From contig CANRGF010000003.1 in NCBI GenBank assembly GCA_947630075.1, forward strand, positions 1-43,471: a DNA stretch of 43,471 bases, given 5' to 3'. The DNA comes from an uncultured Clostridia bacterium (GTDB lineage: Bacteria; Bacillota; Clostridia; Christensenellales; UBA1242). Below the pieces are notes generated by a model. It was not told the DNA's origin. It made no database searches and was given only the letters and a program-made list of their open reading frames with translations. Below, in pieces: positions 7,399-15,801 of the stretch. Within the stretch, counting starts at the first letter, position 1, and each line of letters starts with the position of its first letter. The position numbers and the translations under genes were made by a program.

Positions 7399-8079
7399 AT
7401 GGAAATTAAAGATTTGCAAAGTGCACTCGCCCTTCACGAACGCGAGTTTAATAGTTATTTTAATGAATTGATTGAAGGCAACAAGGTTGCCAATCTCACC
7501 GCAATCACAGAAAAATTAGATGTGGAAGTTAAGCATTTTTTAGATAGTGTTTTGCCAATCGAAGAAATTAAAAAAGGTGCAAGCGTTGTGGATGTGGGCA
7601 CGGGCGCAGGTTTTCCCGGCTTGCCAATAAAAATCGTCCGCCCAGACATAAAACTTTCGCTGGTGGATAGCCTAAATAAGCGCGTTGCTTTTTTGAATAA
7701 TTTAGTGATAAATTTAGGCTTAAAAGATGTTGAAATTTTTCATCTGCGAGCAGAAGAGTTTTGCTCAAAATTTAGAGAAACTTTTGATGTGGCGGTGGCG
7801 CGTGCCGTGGCAAAAACAAACACCCTTTTAGAATACCTTTTGCCCCTAGTGAAAGTGGGTGGAATTGTTTTAGCATATAAGGGCAGCGGATATAGCGAAG
7901 AGTTAATAGAGGCGCAAAAGGCACTGGCAGTTTTGGGCGGGAAAATTGAAAAGGTGCTCAACTTCACCCTGCCACATGATTTTGGTGAAAGAAACATAAT
8001 TGTGATTAAAAAAGTTAAGCCCACGCCTGCAATATATCCGCGCCCGCAAAACAAACCAAAACTAGACCCAATCAACTGA
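7399..8079 (+). CDS. rsmG: 16S rRNA (guanine527-N7)-methyltransferase
   Basis: 226 residues from ATG 7399. The longer frame from 7345 runs through the promoter and is rejected. Motif I of the SAM fold is VVDVGTGAGFPGLPIKIVRP, followed by LSLVDSLNKRVAFLNNLV and the conserved DVAVARAVAKTNTLLEYLLPLVKVGG. RsmG adds N7-methyl to G527 of 16S rRNA, near the decoding site. The C-terminal tail (PTPAIYPRPQNKPKLDPI) is typical of the family. It often sits with mnmE-mnmG; here it stands alone with its own promoter. Confidence 0.95.
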   Translation: MEIKDLQSALALHEREFNSYFNELIEGNKVANLTAITEKLDVEVKHFLDSVLPIEEIKKGASVVDVGTGAGFPGLPIKIVRPDIKLSLVDSLNKRVAFLNNLVINLGLKDVEIFHLRAEEFCSKFRETFDVAVARAVAKTNTLLEYLLPLVKVGGIVLAYKGSGYSEELIEAQKALAVLGGKIEKVLNFTLPHDFGERNIIVIKKVKPTPAIYPRPQNKPKLDPIN

Positions 8080-8202
8080 GAATTTGCAAAAATTGCATTT
8101 TTTGCGTGAAAAAAAACGAATTTTGACGAAAATTTCTAAAATTGCGCAAAAAAATAAGAGCTTTTTACACTTCTTAGTTTTTTATCCTCAACCCAATATA
8201 AT

Positions 8203-8952
8203 TTATGCGCCCTCGATGAGCATTTTGTCTGCAACGAGAGCGATAAATTCACCATTGGTTGGTTTTTCATTGCTTGAATAAACCTTGATGCCAAATAGGT
8301 TGTTTATGTTTTCAATTTTTCCCCTATTCCAAGCCACTTCAATTGCATGACGAATTGCACGTTCCACTTTTGAAGCACTTGTGTCATATTTTTCGGCAAT
8401 TGTTGGATATAATTTTTTTGTGATTGAATTTATAATTTCAGGATTGTCAATCGCGAGTTTTATTGCCTCTCGCAAGAACTGATAGCCTTTGATGTGAGCC
8501 GGAATGCCAACCGTGATAAATATGTTTGTGATTTTCTCTTCAATTTGGCTTTTCGACTTTGAATTGAAGAACATTTTGTTTGTGTTGTTTTTCGCATTTA
8601 AGATGTCCTCAATGCGCTCTTTTAGTGTGGCTGTGTCAAATGGCTTAATGCAATAATATTTTGCTCCAAGTGAAATGGCTTTGTTTATAAATCCATCAAT
8701 GGATAATGACGATTGCACCACAATGTTTGTTGGCACATTCTTAACGCTTTCAAGCACTTTAAATCCATCGCACTTTTGAAGCACCACATCCATCACCACC
8801 ACATCGGGTTTTAAATTTTTTATCAACTTTATAAGTTCTTCACCATCTTGCGTTTGTGCAAGAATTGTGTAATTTTCCTCATCAAAATGTTTTGTCATTT
8901 GGCTTAAAACATTTTTATCTTCGTCTGCTAGTATAATTGTAGTTTTGCTCAT
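8203..8952 (-). CDS. spo0A: Sporulation master response regulator Spo0A
   Basis: 249 residues. Receiver domain (1-120): acidic pair D10/E11, phospho-acceptor D55 in VVVMDVVLQKCDG, Thr/Ser and Lys104-type positions in VVQSSLS and YYCIKPFD. The C-terminal effector domain (about 140-249) has the Spo0A-specific ITNIFITVGIPAHIKGYQFLREAI helices and KVERAIRHAIEVAWNRG recognition region. Phosphorylated Spo0A starts sporulation and alters early stationary-phase genes. AAAAGGGG precedes the ATG. It diverges from the sipL-like gene across a 322-bp region with a 0A box, so autoregulation is likely. The second acidic residue being E rather than D is a minor variation. Confidence 0.95.
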   Translation of the reverse strand: MSKTTIILADEDKNVLSQMTKHFDEENYTILAQTQDGEELIKLIKNLKPDVVVMDVVLQKCDGFKVLESVKNVPTNIVVQSSLSIDGFINKAISLGAKYYCIKPFDTATLKERIEDILNAKNNTNKMFFNSKSKSQIEEKITNIFITVGIPAHIKGYQFLREAIKLAIDNPEIINSITKKLYPTIAEKYDTSASKVERAIRHAIEVAWNRGKIENINNLFGIKVYSSNEKPTNGEFIALVADKMLIEGA

Positions 8953-9274
8953 AATAATCCCCTTTTAAATGTTTAAAATAACTACAATTTCTTTTAAACA
9001 CAACGATATTTTAGCATTTTAAAACAAAAAAACTTAATGAAAAAAACCAATCTTTTTTAATTAATTTAGCAATATTGCGAGTTTCTTTATTTTTAATGTC
9101 GAAATTAAATTGAAAATTAAATTATTTTCAACTATTTTAAAAAATTATCATTCATTAATCCGTTTTTTCGAGGAATAGAAAGGTTTATTTAAAATTTTGT
9201 CAGCAAATAAAATTCCTCTTTATTTTTGTTCTATTTTTTCCTCTCTCTCTATACATTATAAAAGGAGGAACATT
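8953..9274. promoter_or_regulatory. Shared spo0A / sipL-like regulatory region
   Basis: 322 bp without a gene. It holds a perfect TGTCGAA 0A box at 9097-9103. On the forward strand GTTCTATT (9228-9235), 14 bp, TATACATT (9250-9257) resembles a sigma-E type promoter, suiting a mother-cell coat gene. Both promoter assignments are inference. Confidence 0.5.
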
Positions 9275-10774
9275 ATGGACTTTGACACAAAGGTTTGTTT
9301 TTCAAAAAACATTCAAAAACAAAATTTTAATTTAACAATAAGCCTGCCTATTGATAGCAATGTGGGAATTAAAACGATTTTAGATATTAGCGCTTTTGTT
9401 TACGACAAAAAGGTGGATTGCGCAAACGGAAAAGCAATCGTTAGCGGAAAATTGGGAGTGAAAGTGCTTTATGTTGACCAAGACAACATCACAAACACAT
9501 TAACCAGCAATCAGCCTTTCAGCGAGACTGTGCTAGACGAAGCAATCACTGCCGACTGCTTTTTAAACCTGCTAGATTTTGGCGTGGTGAATAACGTGCT
9601 TTCGCAAGACGGGGCGCTAAAAATTAATTGCGATATTAGTTTTTCGCCCGTGCTTTATTTAAACATCGGGCTTAATCAAAATCAAACATTCGAAAACATG
9701 ATTGTGAAAAAGAGCGAAATTAACACCAACACCATTGCTTGTGTGGTGGACACAAACTTCAATTATTCCGCAAACTTTGAAACAAAAGACAATCTAACAA
9801 AAGTGCTCTGCTATAACTCACACTTCACCCCGTCCGCAGTGAGTTGTGATAATGGATTTGCTTTGATTGAAGGCAAACTATTTGCTCATCTCGTGTATGA
9901 AACCAGCAAGGACGATGCTCCTATTATCAAAGAGATGACGGACACATTCAATGTGAAAACAGAAGTCAAAATTGACACGCTCGATAAAGACTGCGTGCTT
10001 GACGCCTGCTTTTCACTCGACAAATCTAAATTTAATCTCACCACAGAAATTGAAGACAATAGCAGTGTGGTGAGTGTGGACCACACAATCTGCCTTGACG
10101 GGGTGGCACTAAAAAACATCAGCCTAGACATTGTGGACGATGTGTATAGCGTGGACAATGAAATTGAAACTCACACAATCACGCGAGATTATTTTGCTTG
10201 TGTGCGCCAAGAGCACGCAACCGAAACCGTTTCTGGTGAATTGTCCATTCTAGATAGTGAACCTGCCATAGATGAAATTGTTTGCAATCTTGACTCTCAG
10301 GCAGAAATCACAAATTCATATATAAAGGACGGCTCTCTGTTTGTGGAAGGTGTGGTTAGCGCACAGACGGTTTATCTTGACGAAAACAAAGCGTATTTAA
10401 ACAAACAAACTGAGTTGCCTTTCGTTGTGAACACTCGCATTCAAGCAGATGATTTAGATGAATTTCACACAAGTGTGTCCGTTTGCGATTGCAAGGCAAA
10501 GTCAAAGCGTGGCACGATAATTGAACTTGAATATAGCCTATGCTTCGCCGTTTGCTTATATAAGAAACAAACAAAGGAAATGATAGACAATCTAACTCTG
10601 GGCAGGCAACTAACATTTGAAGATGTGGACTATCAAATTTTCCTTGCCAAGCCAAATGAAACCACATGGCAACTCTGCAAGCGAATTAAAATTTCGATGG
10701 ACGACTTGCACTTATTCAACAAAGACTTGCCACCTATCTTGGAAGGGGGCGAAAAAATTATTATCAAACGCTAG
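9275..10774 (+). CDS. sipL: SipL-like spore coat morphogenesis protein (SPOCS/DUF3794 + LysM)
   Basis: 499 residues from ATG 9275 with AAAGGAGGA upstream; the track start at 9197 has no ribosome site. The body is beta-rich with repeated SPOCS (DUF3794) units, e.g. VDCANGKAIVSGKLGVKVLYVD and DGSLFVEGVVSAQTVYLDEN. The last 45 residues form a LysM module (YQIFLAKPNETTWQLCKRIK, ending GGEKIIIKR). Size and domain order match C. difficile SipL, the SpoIVA partner that anchors the coat to the forespore. Divergent from spo0A and followed by a terminator. Family assignment is firm; orthology to SipL is inferred. Confidence 0.85.
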   Translation: MDFDTKVCFSKNIQKQNFNLTISLPIDSNVGIKTILDISAFVYDKKVDCANGKAIVSGKLGVKVLYVDQDNITNTLTSNQPFSETVLDEAITADCFLNLLDFGVVNNVLSQDGALKINCDISFSPVLYLNIGLNQNQTFENMIVKKSEINTNTIACVVDTNFNYSANFETKDNLTKVLCYNSHFTPSAVSCDNGFALIEGKLFAHLVYETSKDDAPIIKEMTDTFNVKTEVKIDTLDKDCVLDACFSLDKSKFNLTTEIEDNSSVVSVDHTICLDGVALKNISLDIVDDVYSVDNEIETHTITRDYFACVRQEHATETVSGELSILDSEPAIDEIVCNLDSQAEITNSYIKDGSLFVEGVVSAQTVYLDENKAYLNKQTELPFVVNTRIQADDLDEFHTSVSVCDCKAKSKRGTIIELEYSLCFAVCLYKKQTKEMIDNLTLGRQLTFEDVDYQIFLAKPNETTWQLCKRIKISMDDLHLFNKDLPPILEGGEKIIIKR

Positions 10775-10796
10775 AGCGCATAGTGCGCTCTTTTTT
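10774..10796 (+). terminator. Terminator after sipL-like gene
   Basis: GAGCGCA (10774-10780), TAG loop, TGCGCTC (10784-10790), then six T. Confidence 0.88.
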
Positions 10797-10804
10797 AAAA
10801 AAAC

Positions 10805-10825
10805 AAAGGCACAACTGTGCCCTTT
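10805..10825 (-). terminator. Terminator of lysS-gpsA operon
   Basis: AAAGGCACA pairs with TGTGCCCTTT (one bulge); read leftward it is followed by a T-rich run. Confidence 0.65.
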
Positions 10826-11849
10826 ATTCCAACTCAATGGCTTCCGTGATTTTCTCACTTATATATGTGCCCGCTTTGGATATTTCAATTTCACCTGTGG
10901 TGATATCTTTCACTGCCATGGTTATTGGCATTTTAATTTGTTTTTCTTCATTCACGCGGTTGTTAAATTCGTCCATTTTCTTTATGAGTGCTTGCGCCGT
11001 TTTAATGCCTTCAACCGATTCAATGTTGTAATTTAAGAAATTGCCTGAGAGAGCCTTATTTTCCACAATCGCTTTGCCATAGGTTAGATTTTTGCTGTTG
11101 TGGTCAAAAAACGTGGCTTGGAAATCCCCCAAAAATGCGAGCCCTTGAGCAGTGAGTGGGTCGCCACCAAGTGCATCAATAAACATTCCAATCTCTTTCA
11201 CACTTGCAGGCATAAGTGGACCTTTCTTCTGCTCCATATTAGACCCTTCCAAAATGCCGGCAGCGATGCCTATCACATTTTTTGCGGCAGCACCAATTTC
11301 CACTCCAATGATGTCGCTTGAATAAGCGATGTCCAACAAATTAGGCTTTGAGAAATTTTTAATTAAAAATTTTGCATAAGCTTCGTGATATGCGGAAATT
11401 ATCATGTTGGTTGGCTGGCCCGCATAGATAGATTGCACGTGTCCAGGCCCCACCCACACTGCAATGTTTTCTTTCTTCACACCGTTATCTAGCAAAATTT
11501 CGCTAAGCCTACGCCCTGTGGCGCATTCAACGCCTTTCATATTAAGGCAATATTTCTTGTTTTCATAACCCTTAATTTGCTTGATGGACTGCATAAATTC
11601 ATCTAACTTTTGGCTTAAAATTGAAATGACAATAACCTCGCCAAAATTAACGGCGCGCTCCAAATCGTGCGTCAACTCAATGCCCTTTGGCAACTCCATA
11701 AATGCATTTTTGCGGTTTATAAAAAGTGGGTTATATTCTATATTGTCCTTAGGTGGCAAATCCCACATAAGCACATCGTGTTTGTTGCGGTTTAGGCAGA
11801 ACGCAATGCAGCTCGCCCATCTGCCCGCCCCTAAAACTGTAACTTTCAT
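10824..11849 (-). CDS. gpsA: NAD(P)-dependent glycerol-3-phosphate dehydrogenase
   Basis: 341 residues. The N-terminal Rossmann motif is VTVLGAGRWASCIAFCL (the third glycine is replaced by Ala). Family landmarks follow: VWVGPGHVQSIYAGQPTNMII, DIIGVEIGAAAKNVIGIAAG with the catalytic Lys, and GDPLTAQGLAFLGD in the C-terminal domain. GpsA interconverts dihydroxyacetone phosphate and sn-glycerol-3-phosphate, supplying the backbone for phospholipids. It overlaps the upstream small gene by 4 nt and is the last gene of the lysS operon. Confidence 0.94.
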   Translation of the reverse strand: MKVTVLGAGRWASCIAFCLNRNKHDVLMWDLPPKDNIEYNPLFINRKNAFMELPKGIELTHDLERAVNFGEVIVISILSQKLDEFMQSIKQIKGYENKKYCLNMKGVECATGRRLSEILLDNGVKKENIAVWVGPGHVQSIYAGQPTNMIISAYHEAYAKFLIKNFSKPNLLDIAYSSDIIGVEIGAAAKNVIGIAAGILEGSNMEQKKGPLMPASVKEIGMFIDALGGDPLTAQGLAFLGDFQATFFDHNSKNLTYGKAIVENKALSGNFLNYNIESVEGIKTAQALIKKMDEFNNRVNEEKQIKMPITMAVKDITTGEIEISKAGTYISEKITEAIELE

Positions 11850-12307
11850 TGTTTTTCCTTTATATTTTTATCAAATTTTTTACCAACTGTTTTTAAATCT
11901 TTTAACACATCTATAAAATATGATTGATCAGAATTTAATTCAAAATTTAGCAAATTGCTATACATAGGATCATCTCGGTAACTGCCAACAATAAAAACTT
12001 TTCCATCTTTAAAATTTAAATTGAATTTAAGTTCATTTTCGGGCCAAGGTACTTCATAATTAGCCGTTCCGTTCAAAATTTCATAACATTTTTTCAAGTC
12101 CGAATAAAAACTTTTTAATGCACCCGTGCAAGAAAAGTAGTTTTCAGTTGCAACGGCGTACACCCCAACACGAATTGTCAGTTTGCATCTAATATCATAT
12201 CCGTCCCTAAAAGATGTCCTTTCAGGAAAGTCGTACACCTCAACAATTTCAAGTTTTATTTCACCATTAGTCCCTTTGATGTCAAATGCAATCATATTCT
12301 CTTCCAT
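11846..12307 (-). CDS. Small immunity-like protein in lysS-gpsA operon
   Basis: 153 residues from ATG 12307, with GGAG 6 nt upstream; an upstream TTG at 12319 is less likely. The layout is an N-terminal beta pair (IKGTNGEIKLEIVEVYDFPE), a strand pair (YDIRCKLTIRVGVYAVATEN), an amphipathic helix (LKSFYSDLKKCYEILNGTA), two strands and a closing SDQSYFIDVLKDLKTVGKKF. This resembles small proteins annotated as WapI-type immunity factors in Bacillota, but no toxin gene is nearby. The 4-nt overlap with gpsA and 14-nt gap to lysS suggest co-transcription. Function uncertain. Confidence 0.7.
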   Translation of the reverse strand: MEENMIAFDIKGTNGEIKLEIVEVYDFPERTSFRDGYDIRCKLTIRVGVYAVATENYFSCTGALKSFYSDLKKCYEILNGTANYEVPWPENELKFNLNFKDGKVFIVGSYRDDPMYSNLLNFELNSDQSYFIDVLKDLKTVGKKFDKNIKEKQ

Positions 12308-12321
12308 AATATGCTCCAACT

Positions 12322-13845
12322 TTAATCGTTTTTGTCCGTATCCGGCTTCATTATTGGGAACAAAATCGTGTCGCGCAAGGTTGGAAGGTCATAAATCATC
12401 ATAATAAATCTGTCAATTCCAAAGCCTAAACCAGACATAGGCGGCATTCCGTGCTCCATAGCGAGCAAGAAATCTTCGTCCAAATCCATGGTTTCGTCAT
12501 CACCTTGTGCCTTATCTTTAAGCTGAGCCATAAGTGCCTCGCGCTGCTGAATTGGGTTTACAAGTTCGCTATAAGCATTCAAAATTTCTGCACCATTCAC
12601 CACCACTTGGAAAACATCTGTGATGCGGTCGTCCTTATCATTGCGCCTTGCGAGCGTCTTTAAAAATGCCGGATAATTATATAAAATGGTTGGCCCCACA
12701 ATTTTGCTTCTAATCAACTTTTTATAAACATAGTCAATCACTGCGCGGGTGGATTTATATCCATCCAACTCTGCTCTGTTCATAACTTTATTTTTTTCAA
12801 TTTTGTCAACAAGTTCATCCACATCGGTAATATCCAAAAAGTCAAAACCTAAAAGTTCGCGCATACGCTCAACATAATTAATGCGCTCCCACTTTTCGTT
12901 GCCAAAATCAATAGTGTTGCCTGCAACCGTTATCTTTGTTGTGCCGATTGTGTGCAACATAAGCTCTTTTATAAACTTTTTGAAAAAGCGTATGTTATCT
13001 TCAAAATCCCAATATGCTGCGTACCACTCCACCTGCGTAAACTCTTGCAAATGTGTTGGGTCCATGCCCTCGTTTCTAAAATCTTTGCCAAGTTCAAACA
13101 CTTTGTCAAACCCGGCGGCAGATGTCATTTTAAGCCAAGTTTCAAATGCGATGCGCAAATTGCAATCTAGGTCTAGCGCATTGTGATGAGTGAAGAACGG
13201 CTTAGCACTCGCGCCCGAAACATTAACTTGCAAAACGGGAGTTTCCACTTCAATGAAACCATTTTCTTCTAAAAATCTGCGAACAAAACTAACCGCCCTG
13301 CTGCGCGCCATAAACACTTTGCGGCTATCTTCATTTGAAATTATATCCAAATAGCGCTGACGGTAGCGGCTGTCTGTATCTTGCAAACCATGGAATTTCT
13401 CAGGAAGCCCGCGCAAGGCTTTTGAGAGCAATTCAAACTTTTCCACTTGCACGGTCAACTCGCCCGTCTGCGTGCGGATAAGCTCACCTTCCACGCCGAT
13501 ATGGTCGGCAATGTCGCAATAATCTTTAAAAAATTTTAGCCTCTCTTCACCCACAATGTTGAAATTCAAACTGATTTGCACGCTCGTGCGGATTAGCTTA
13601 GATAAGTCATAATCAAAATTATCACCAATCGAATAAAGACGCGCAAAAATAAGTTTGCCAAAAGTGCGCTTAAAAATCATGCGCCCAGCAATAGAAACGC
13701 GCGTGCCCAACTCAAACTTATCCAAATCGTGAATTTCGTGAGTTTTGTTAAATTTTGCTTTATACGCCTTTTCGCCACAGGCTTCTAACTTTTTAACTTT
13801 TTCAACCTTGATGTCAAATTCGCTCTGTAAATCGTTATTGTCCAT
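12322..13845 (-). CDS. lysS: Lysyl-tRNA synthetase, class II
   Basis: 507 residues from ATG 13845 (GAGGTA upstream); starts further upstream lack a ribosome site. The N-terminal OB-fold anticodon-binding domain covers about 55-150 (RVSIAGRMIFKRTFGKLIFA). The class II core has motif 2 FELGKDFRNEGMDPTHLQEFTQVEWY and motif 3 PPMSGLGFGIDRFIMMI. LysS charges tRNA-Lys in the cytoplasm. Although LysRS may be class I or II, this is clearly class II. First gene of an operon with the immunity-like gene and gpsA. Confidence 0.97.
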   Translation of the reverse strand: MDNNDLQSEFDIKVEKVKKLEACGEKAYKAKFNKTHEIHDLDKFELGTRVSIAGRMIFKRTFGKLIFARLYSIGDNFDYDLSKLIRTSVQISLNFNIVGEERLKFFKDYCDIADHIGVEGELIRTQTGELTVQVEKFELLSKALRGLPEKFHGLQDTDSRYRQRYLDIISNEDSRKVFMARSRAVSFVRRFLEENGFIEVETPVLQVNVSGASAKPFFTHHNALDLDCNLRIAFETWLKMTSAAGFDKVFELGKDFRNEGMDPTHLQEFTQVEWYAAYWDFEDNIRFFKKFIKELMLHTIGTTKITVAGNTIDFGNEKWERINYVERMRELLGFDFLDITDVDELVDKIEKNKVMNRAELDGYKSTRAVIDYVYKKLIRSKIVGPTILYNYPAFLKTLARRNDKDDRITDVFQVVVNGAEILNAYSELVNPIQQREALMAQLKDKAQGDDETMDLDEDFLLAMEHGMPPMSGLGFGIDRFIMMIYDLPTLRDTILFPIMKPDTDKND

Positions 13846-13919
13846 AAAAATACCTCGCATATATTTTAACATAAATCAAAAAAATATTAAACTAATTTTA
13901 AGCACATTTAAAAACTTTA

Positions 13920-13968
13920 AAAAAATATGTGAAACAAAATTTGGCAAAAATTTCAAAATGTTTCACAT
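13920..13968 (-). terminator. Long inverted repeat, probable terminator of XRE gene
   Basis: ATGTGAAACA (13927-13936) and TGTTTCACAT (13959-13968) are perfect 10-nt arms around a 22-nt loop that can itself pair (AAATTT/AAATTT). Read leftward it is followed by a T run. An operator role is also possible. Confidence 0.5.
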
Positions 13969-14023
13969 AACCCACACTTACTTTTTAAAAGTTTTTATAT
14001 GCCCAACAATTTCGCCCACTTCT

Positions 14024-14287
14024 TCATCTGTCAAAACATAAACAAATTTCATCAATCACATATTTTTGATTTTTGCTAACTGTTTGCAAGTCAACAATAT
14101 GATTGTCATGACCAATTAGAGTGTCAACACTAACACCAAAAAAGTCCGCCATTTTAATTAGCGTATCAATGTTTGGTTCATTTCTGCCATTCTCATAACT
14201 TTGATATGTCGTTCTAGAAACATTTAAATGCTGGGCTAATTCTCTTTGGGAAACTTTTTTGCTTTTTCTAAAAAACTTAGTGTTCAT
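14024..14287 (-). CDS. XRE-family transcriptional regulator, probably 3'-frameshifted
   Basis: 87 residues from ATG 14287. An HTH_3 domain is clear: KKVSQRELAQHLNVSRTTYQ, SYENGRNEPNIDTLIKMADF, FGVSVDTLIG. The frame ends abruptly in CLCFDR. In the next frame 13978-14052 reads VLTDEEVGEIVGHIKTFKK, the sort of helical tail that ends many such regulators, so a single-base shift near 14045 may have cut the gene. TATAAT ends 6 nt before the ATG with no Shine-Dalgarno site, suggesting leaderless translation. Target unknown. Confidence 0.75.
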   Translation of the reverse strand: MNTKFFRKSKKVSQRELAQHLNVSRTTYQSYENGRNEPNIDTLIKMADFFGVSVDTLIGHDNHIVDLQTVSKNQKYVIDEICLCFDR

Positions 14288-14540
14288 AAAAGCATTATAA
14301 ATCAACAAATCATAGATTTAATTAAATATCTTCTAAATTTTTTGCACGAGTATTAAATGTATCAAAAATTTAGTTTTTGAGCACCAAAAGTATGCTTTTT
14401 ACTCAAATTTTTACTTTTTGATATGTTTTGTGGCAAATTTTAAGATTTTTGATGTAATTTATATCGTTTGTTTATTTTTTTAAAAAAGGCAACCAACTTT
14501 TTCAATATTCCATTAAATTAAATAATAAAGGTGTTATATT

Positions 14541-14822
14541 ATGACAATGAAAGAATATGATTATTGTTTAAATTGCAAACATTTTCGCCAACACTATGTA
14601 AACATTTAAAATGTTGGATTGAGAAAAACGAGTTGCGGACACTGTTGTGAACACAATATAAAATATGGTTGCGAACATTTTGAAAAAAGAGATGAAACAA
14701 ATCAAAATCTTTATGAAAACGAAGTTGAACTTGCAAACCTATTAATTTCCACTAAAAATCATTTAAAAGACTTTCTTTATCATTTGGAAAAATTAGAATT
14801 GCTTTTCAAAAATGACAAATAA
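14541..14822 (+). pseudogene. Cys-rich small protein interrupted by an in-frame TAA
   Basis: From ATG 14541 (AAGGTG upstream) the frame reads EYDYCLNCKHFRQHYV and meets TAA at 14607-14609. The same frame then continues to 14822 with RKTSCGHCCEHNIKYGCEHF and a helical tail. The C-x2-C-K-H-F-R-Q-H-Y-V ... C-G-H-C ... C-x-H-F pattern recalls a small Cys-rich protein family of Clostridia and their phages, so both halves belong together. It is either a nonsense mutation or a sequencing error; UAA is an ordinary stop elsewhere here. About 20 codons are expected between the halves, matching the spacing seen. Function unknown; probably zinc-binding. Confidence 0.6.
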
Positions 14823-14824
14823 AA

Positions 14825-14850
14825 AAAGTGGCGAATGCCACTTTATTTTT
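14825..14850. terminator. Bidirectional terminator, 14541 gene and jag
   Basis: AAAGTGGC (14825-14832), GAAT loop, GCCACTTT (14837-14844), T runs on both strands. Confidence 0.85.
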
Positions 14851-15577
14851 TAAAGATAGGTTTAACCACCACATGACGCTTTTCACCTTCGCCCGTGGAT
14901 TCTGTGGTTACATCTTCACGGTCTTGCAAGGTGGTGTGAATGATGCGCCTTTCATAAGCGTTCATTGGGTCAAGGTGAATGTTTCGCTCAATTTTAATTG
15001 CCTGCTCTGCGGTTTTATTTGCCAAATCCACCAAACTTTGATTGCGGTTCGCTTTATAGCCGTTTATATCCAAATATAAACGCACAGGGCCTTCGCTTCT
15101 AAGTTTTATGCCACTGAGCAAAAGTTGAAGTGCTTGCAAATTTTCGCCGTGATATCCTATAAGTTTGCCCAAATTTTCACCTTTAATTGAAAATGTGATT
15201 TCGTTTTCCCCGGCAGTGCAATCCGCTGTGGCAGATTTATCCACCAACTGTGCCAAACCGAGCAAAAATTCAACGCCGCGCTTTTCAAGCCTAGAAGTGT
15301 CCACCACACGCTTTGGTTTAACCGGCGCACTAGCGAGAGCGGTTTTTTCTTCCACAATCTCCTCTGCTTTTTGCTCTGGCTCTGCGGTTGGCTCTAATTT
15401 TTCCTCTGGCTTTGCTTCTGGGGTTTCTTCTCCCAAAACAAGTTCAACTTTCGCCTTTTTAAATAACCCGCCTTCTTCAATCACTTTAACCTGCACTTCT
15501 TCGCGCGTGAGCCCGCACTCTAAAAGCCCATTTTGAATTGCTAATTCCACATTTTTGCCTGTTGCTTCCAATCTCAT
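14843..15577 (-). CDS. jag: KhpB/Jag RNA-binding protein
   Basis: 244 residues. N-terminal Jag_N domain (1-50, LEATGKNVELAIQNGLLECG), an E/A/P-rich linker (about 52-95), a KH domain (about 105-170, LGKLIGYHGENLQALQLLLS containing the GYHG loop, equivalent of GxxG) and a C-terminal R3H domain (PMNAYERRIIHTTLQD...TESTGEGEKRHVVVKP). Jag/KhpB binds RNA and affects cell division and envelope growth in Gram-positives. It follows the yidC operon as usual but has its own promoter. AAAAGGAG precedes the ATG. Confidence 0.94.
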   Translation of the reverse strand: MRLEATGKNVELAIQNGLLECGLTREEVQVKVIEEGGLFKKAKVELVLGEETPEAKPEEKLEPTAEPEQKAEEIVEEKTALASAPVKPKRVVDTSRLEKRGVEFLLGLAQLVDKSATADCTAGENEITFSIKGENLGKLIGYHGENLQALQLLLSGIKLRSEGPVRLYLDINGYKANRNQSLVDLANKTAEQAIKIERNIHLDPMNAYERRIIHTTLQDREDVTTESTGEGEKRHVVVKPIFKK

Positions 15578-15678
15578 AACATGCTCCTTTTAATTGAAAT
15601 TTTAAGAATTGCCCAAGGTGAGAGCAAATTCTCTTTTCAACAATAAACATAAAATTAAATAAAATAAATTTTAAATGC

Positions 15679-15693
15679 TTAACTAATAGTTAA
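15679..15693. repeat. Palindrome in jag leader
   Basis: TTAACTAATAGTTAA is a perfect palindrome around one central base, about 50 nt downstream of the jag -10 box. Possible operator; nothing else supports it. The 5' untranslated region of jag is unusually long, about 150 nt. Confidence 0.3.
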
Positions 15694-15740
15694 AAAGGGC
15701 AAAATTTAATAATCAAATTTTAAGATTTTATTGTGCTTTT

Positions 15741-15769
15741 ATTATATCACAAAAAAAGAAAAAAGGCAA
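15741..15769 (-). promoter_or_regulatory. Promoter of jag, embedded in upstream terminator
   Basis: Leftward TTGCCT (15769-15764), 17 bp, TATAAT (15746-15741). The -35 box lies inside the 3' arm of the terminator hairpin of the preceding operon. Confidence 0.65.
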
Positions 15770-15784
15770 GTTGTTTTGCCTTTT
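15754..15784 (-). terminator. Terminator of rpmH-rnpA-yidD-yidC-ASCH operon
   Basis: AAAAGGCAA (15761-15769) pairs with TTGCCTTTT (15776-15784); read leftward it ends in a T-rich run. Confidence 0.8.
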
Positions 15785-15801
15785 TTGAAAAATTCTTAAA
15801 A

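Noticed and set aside
14541..14822. Stop-codon recoding of UAA
   Set aside because: UAA terminates many intact genes here and no recoding signal is seen.
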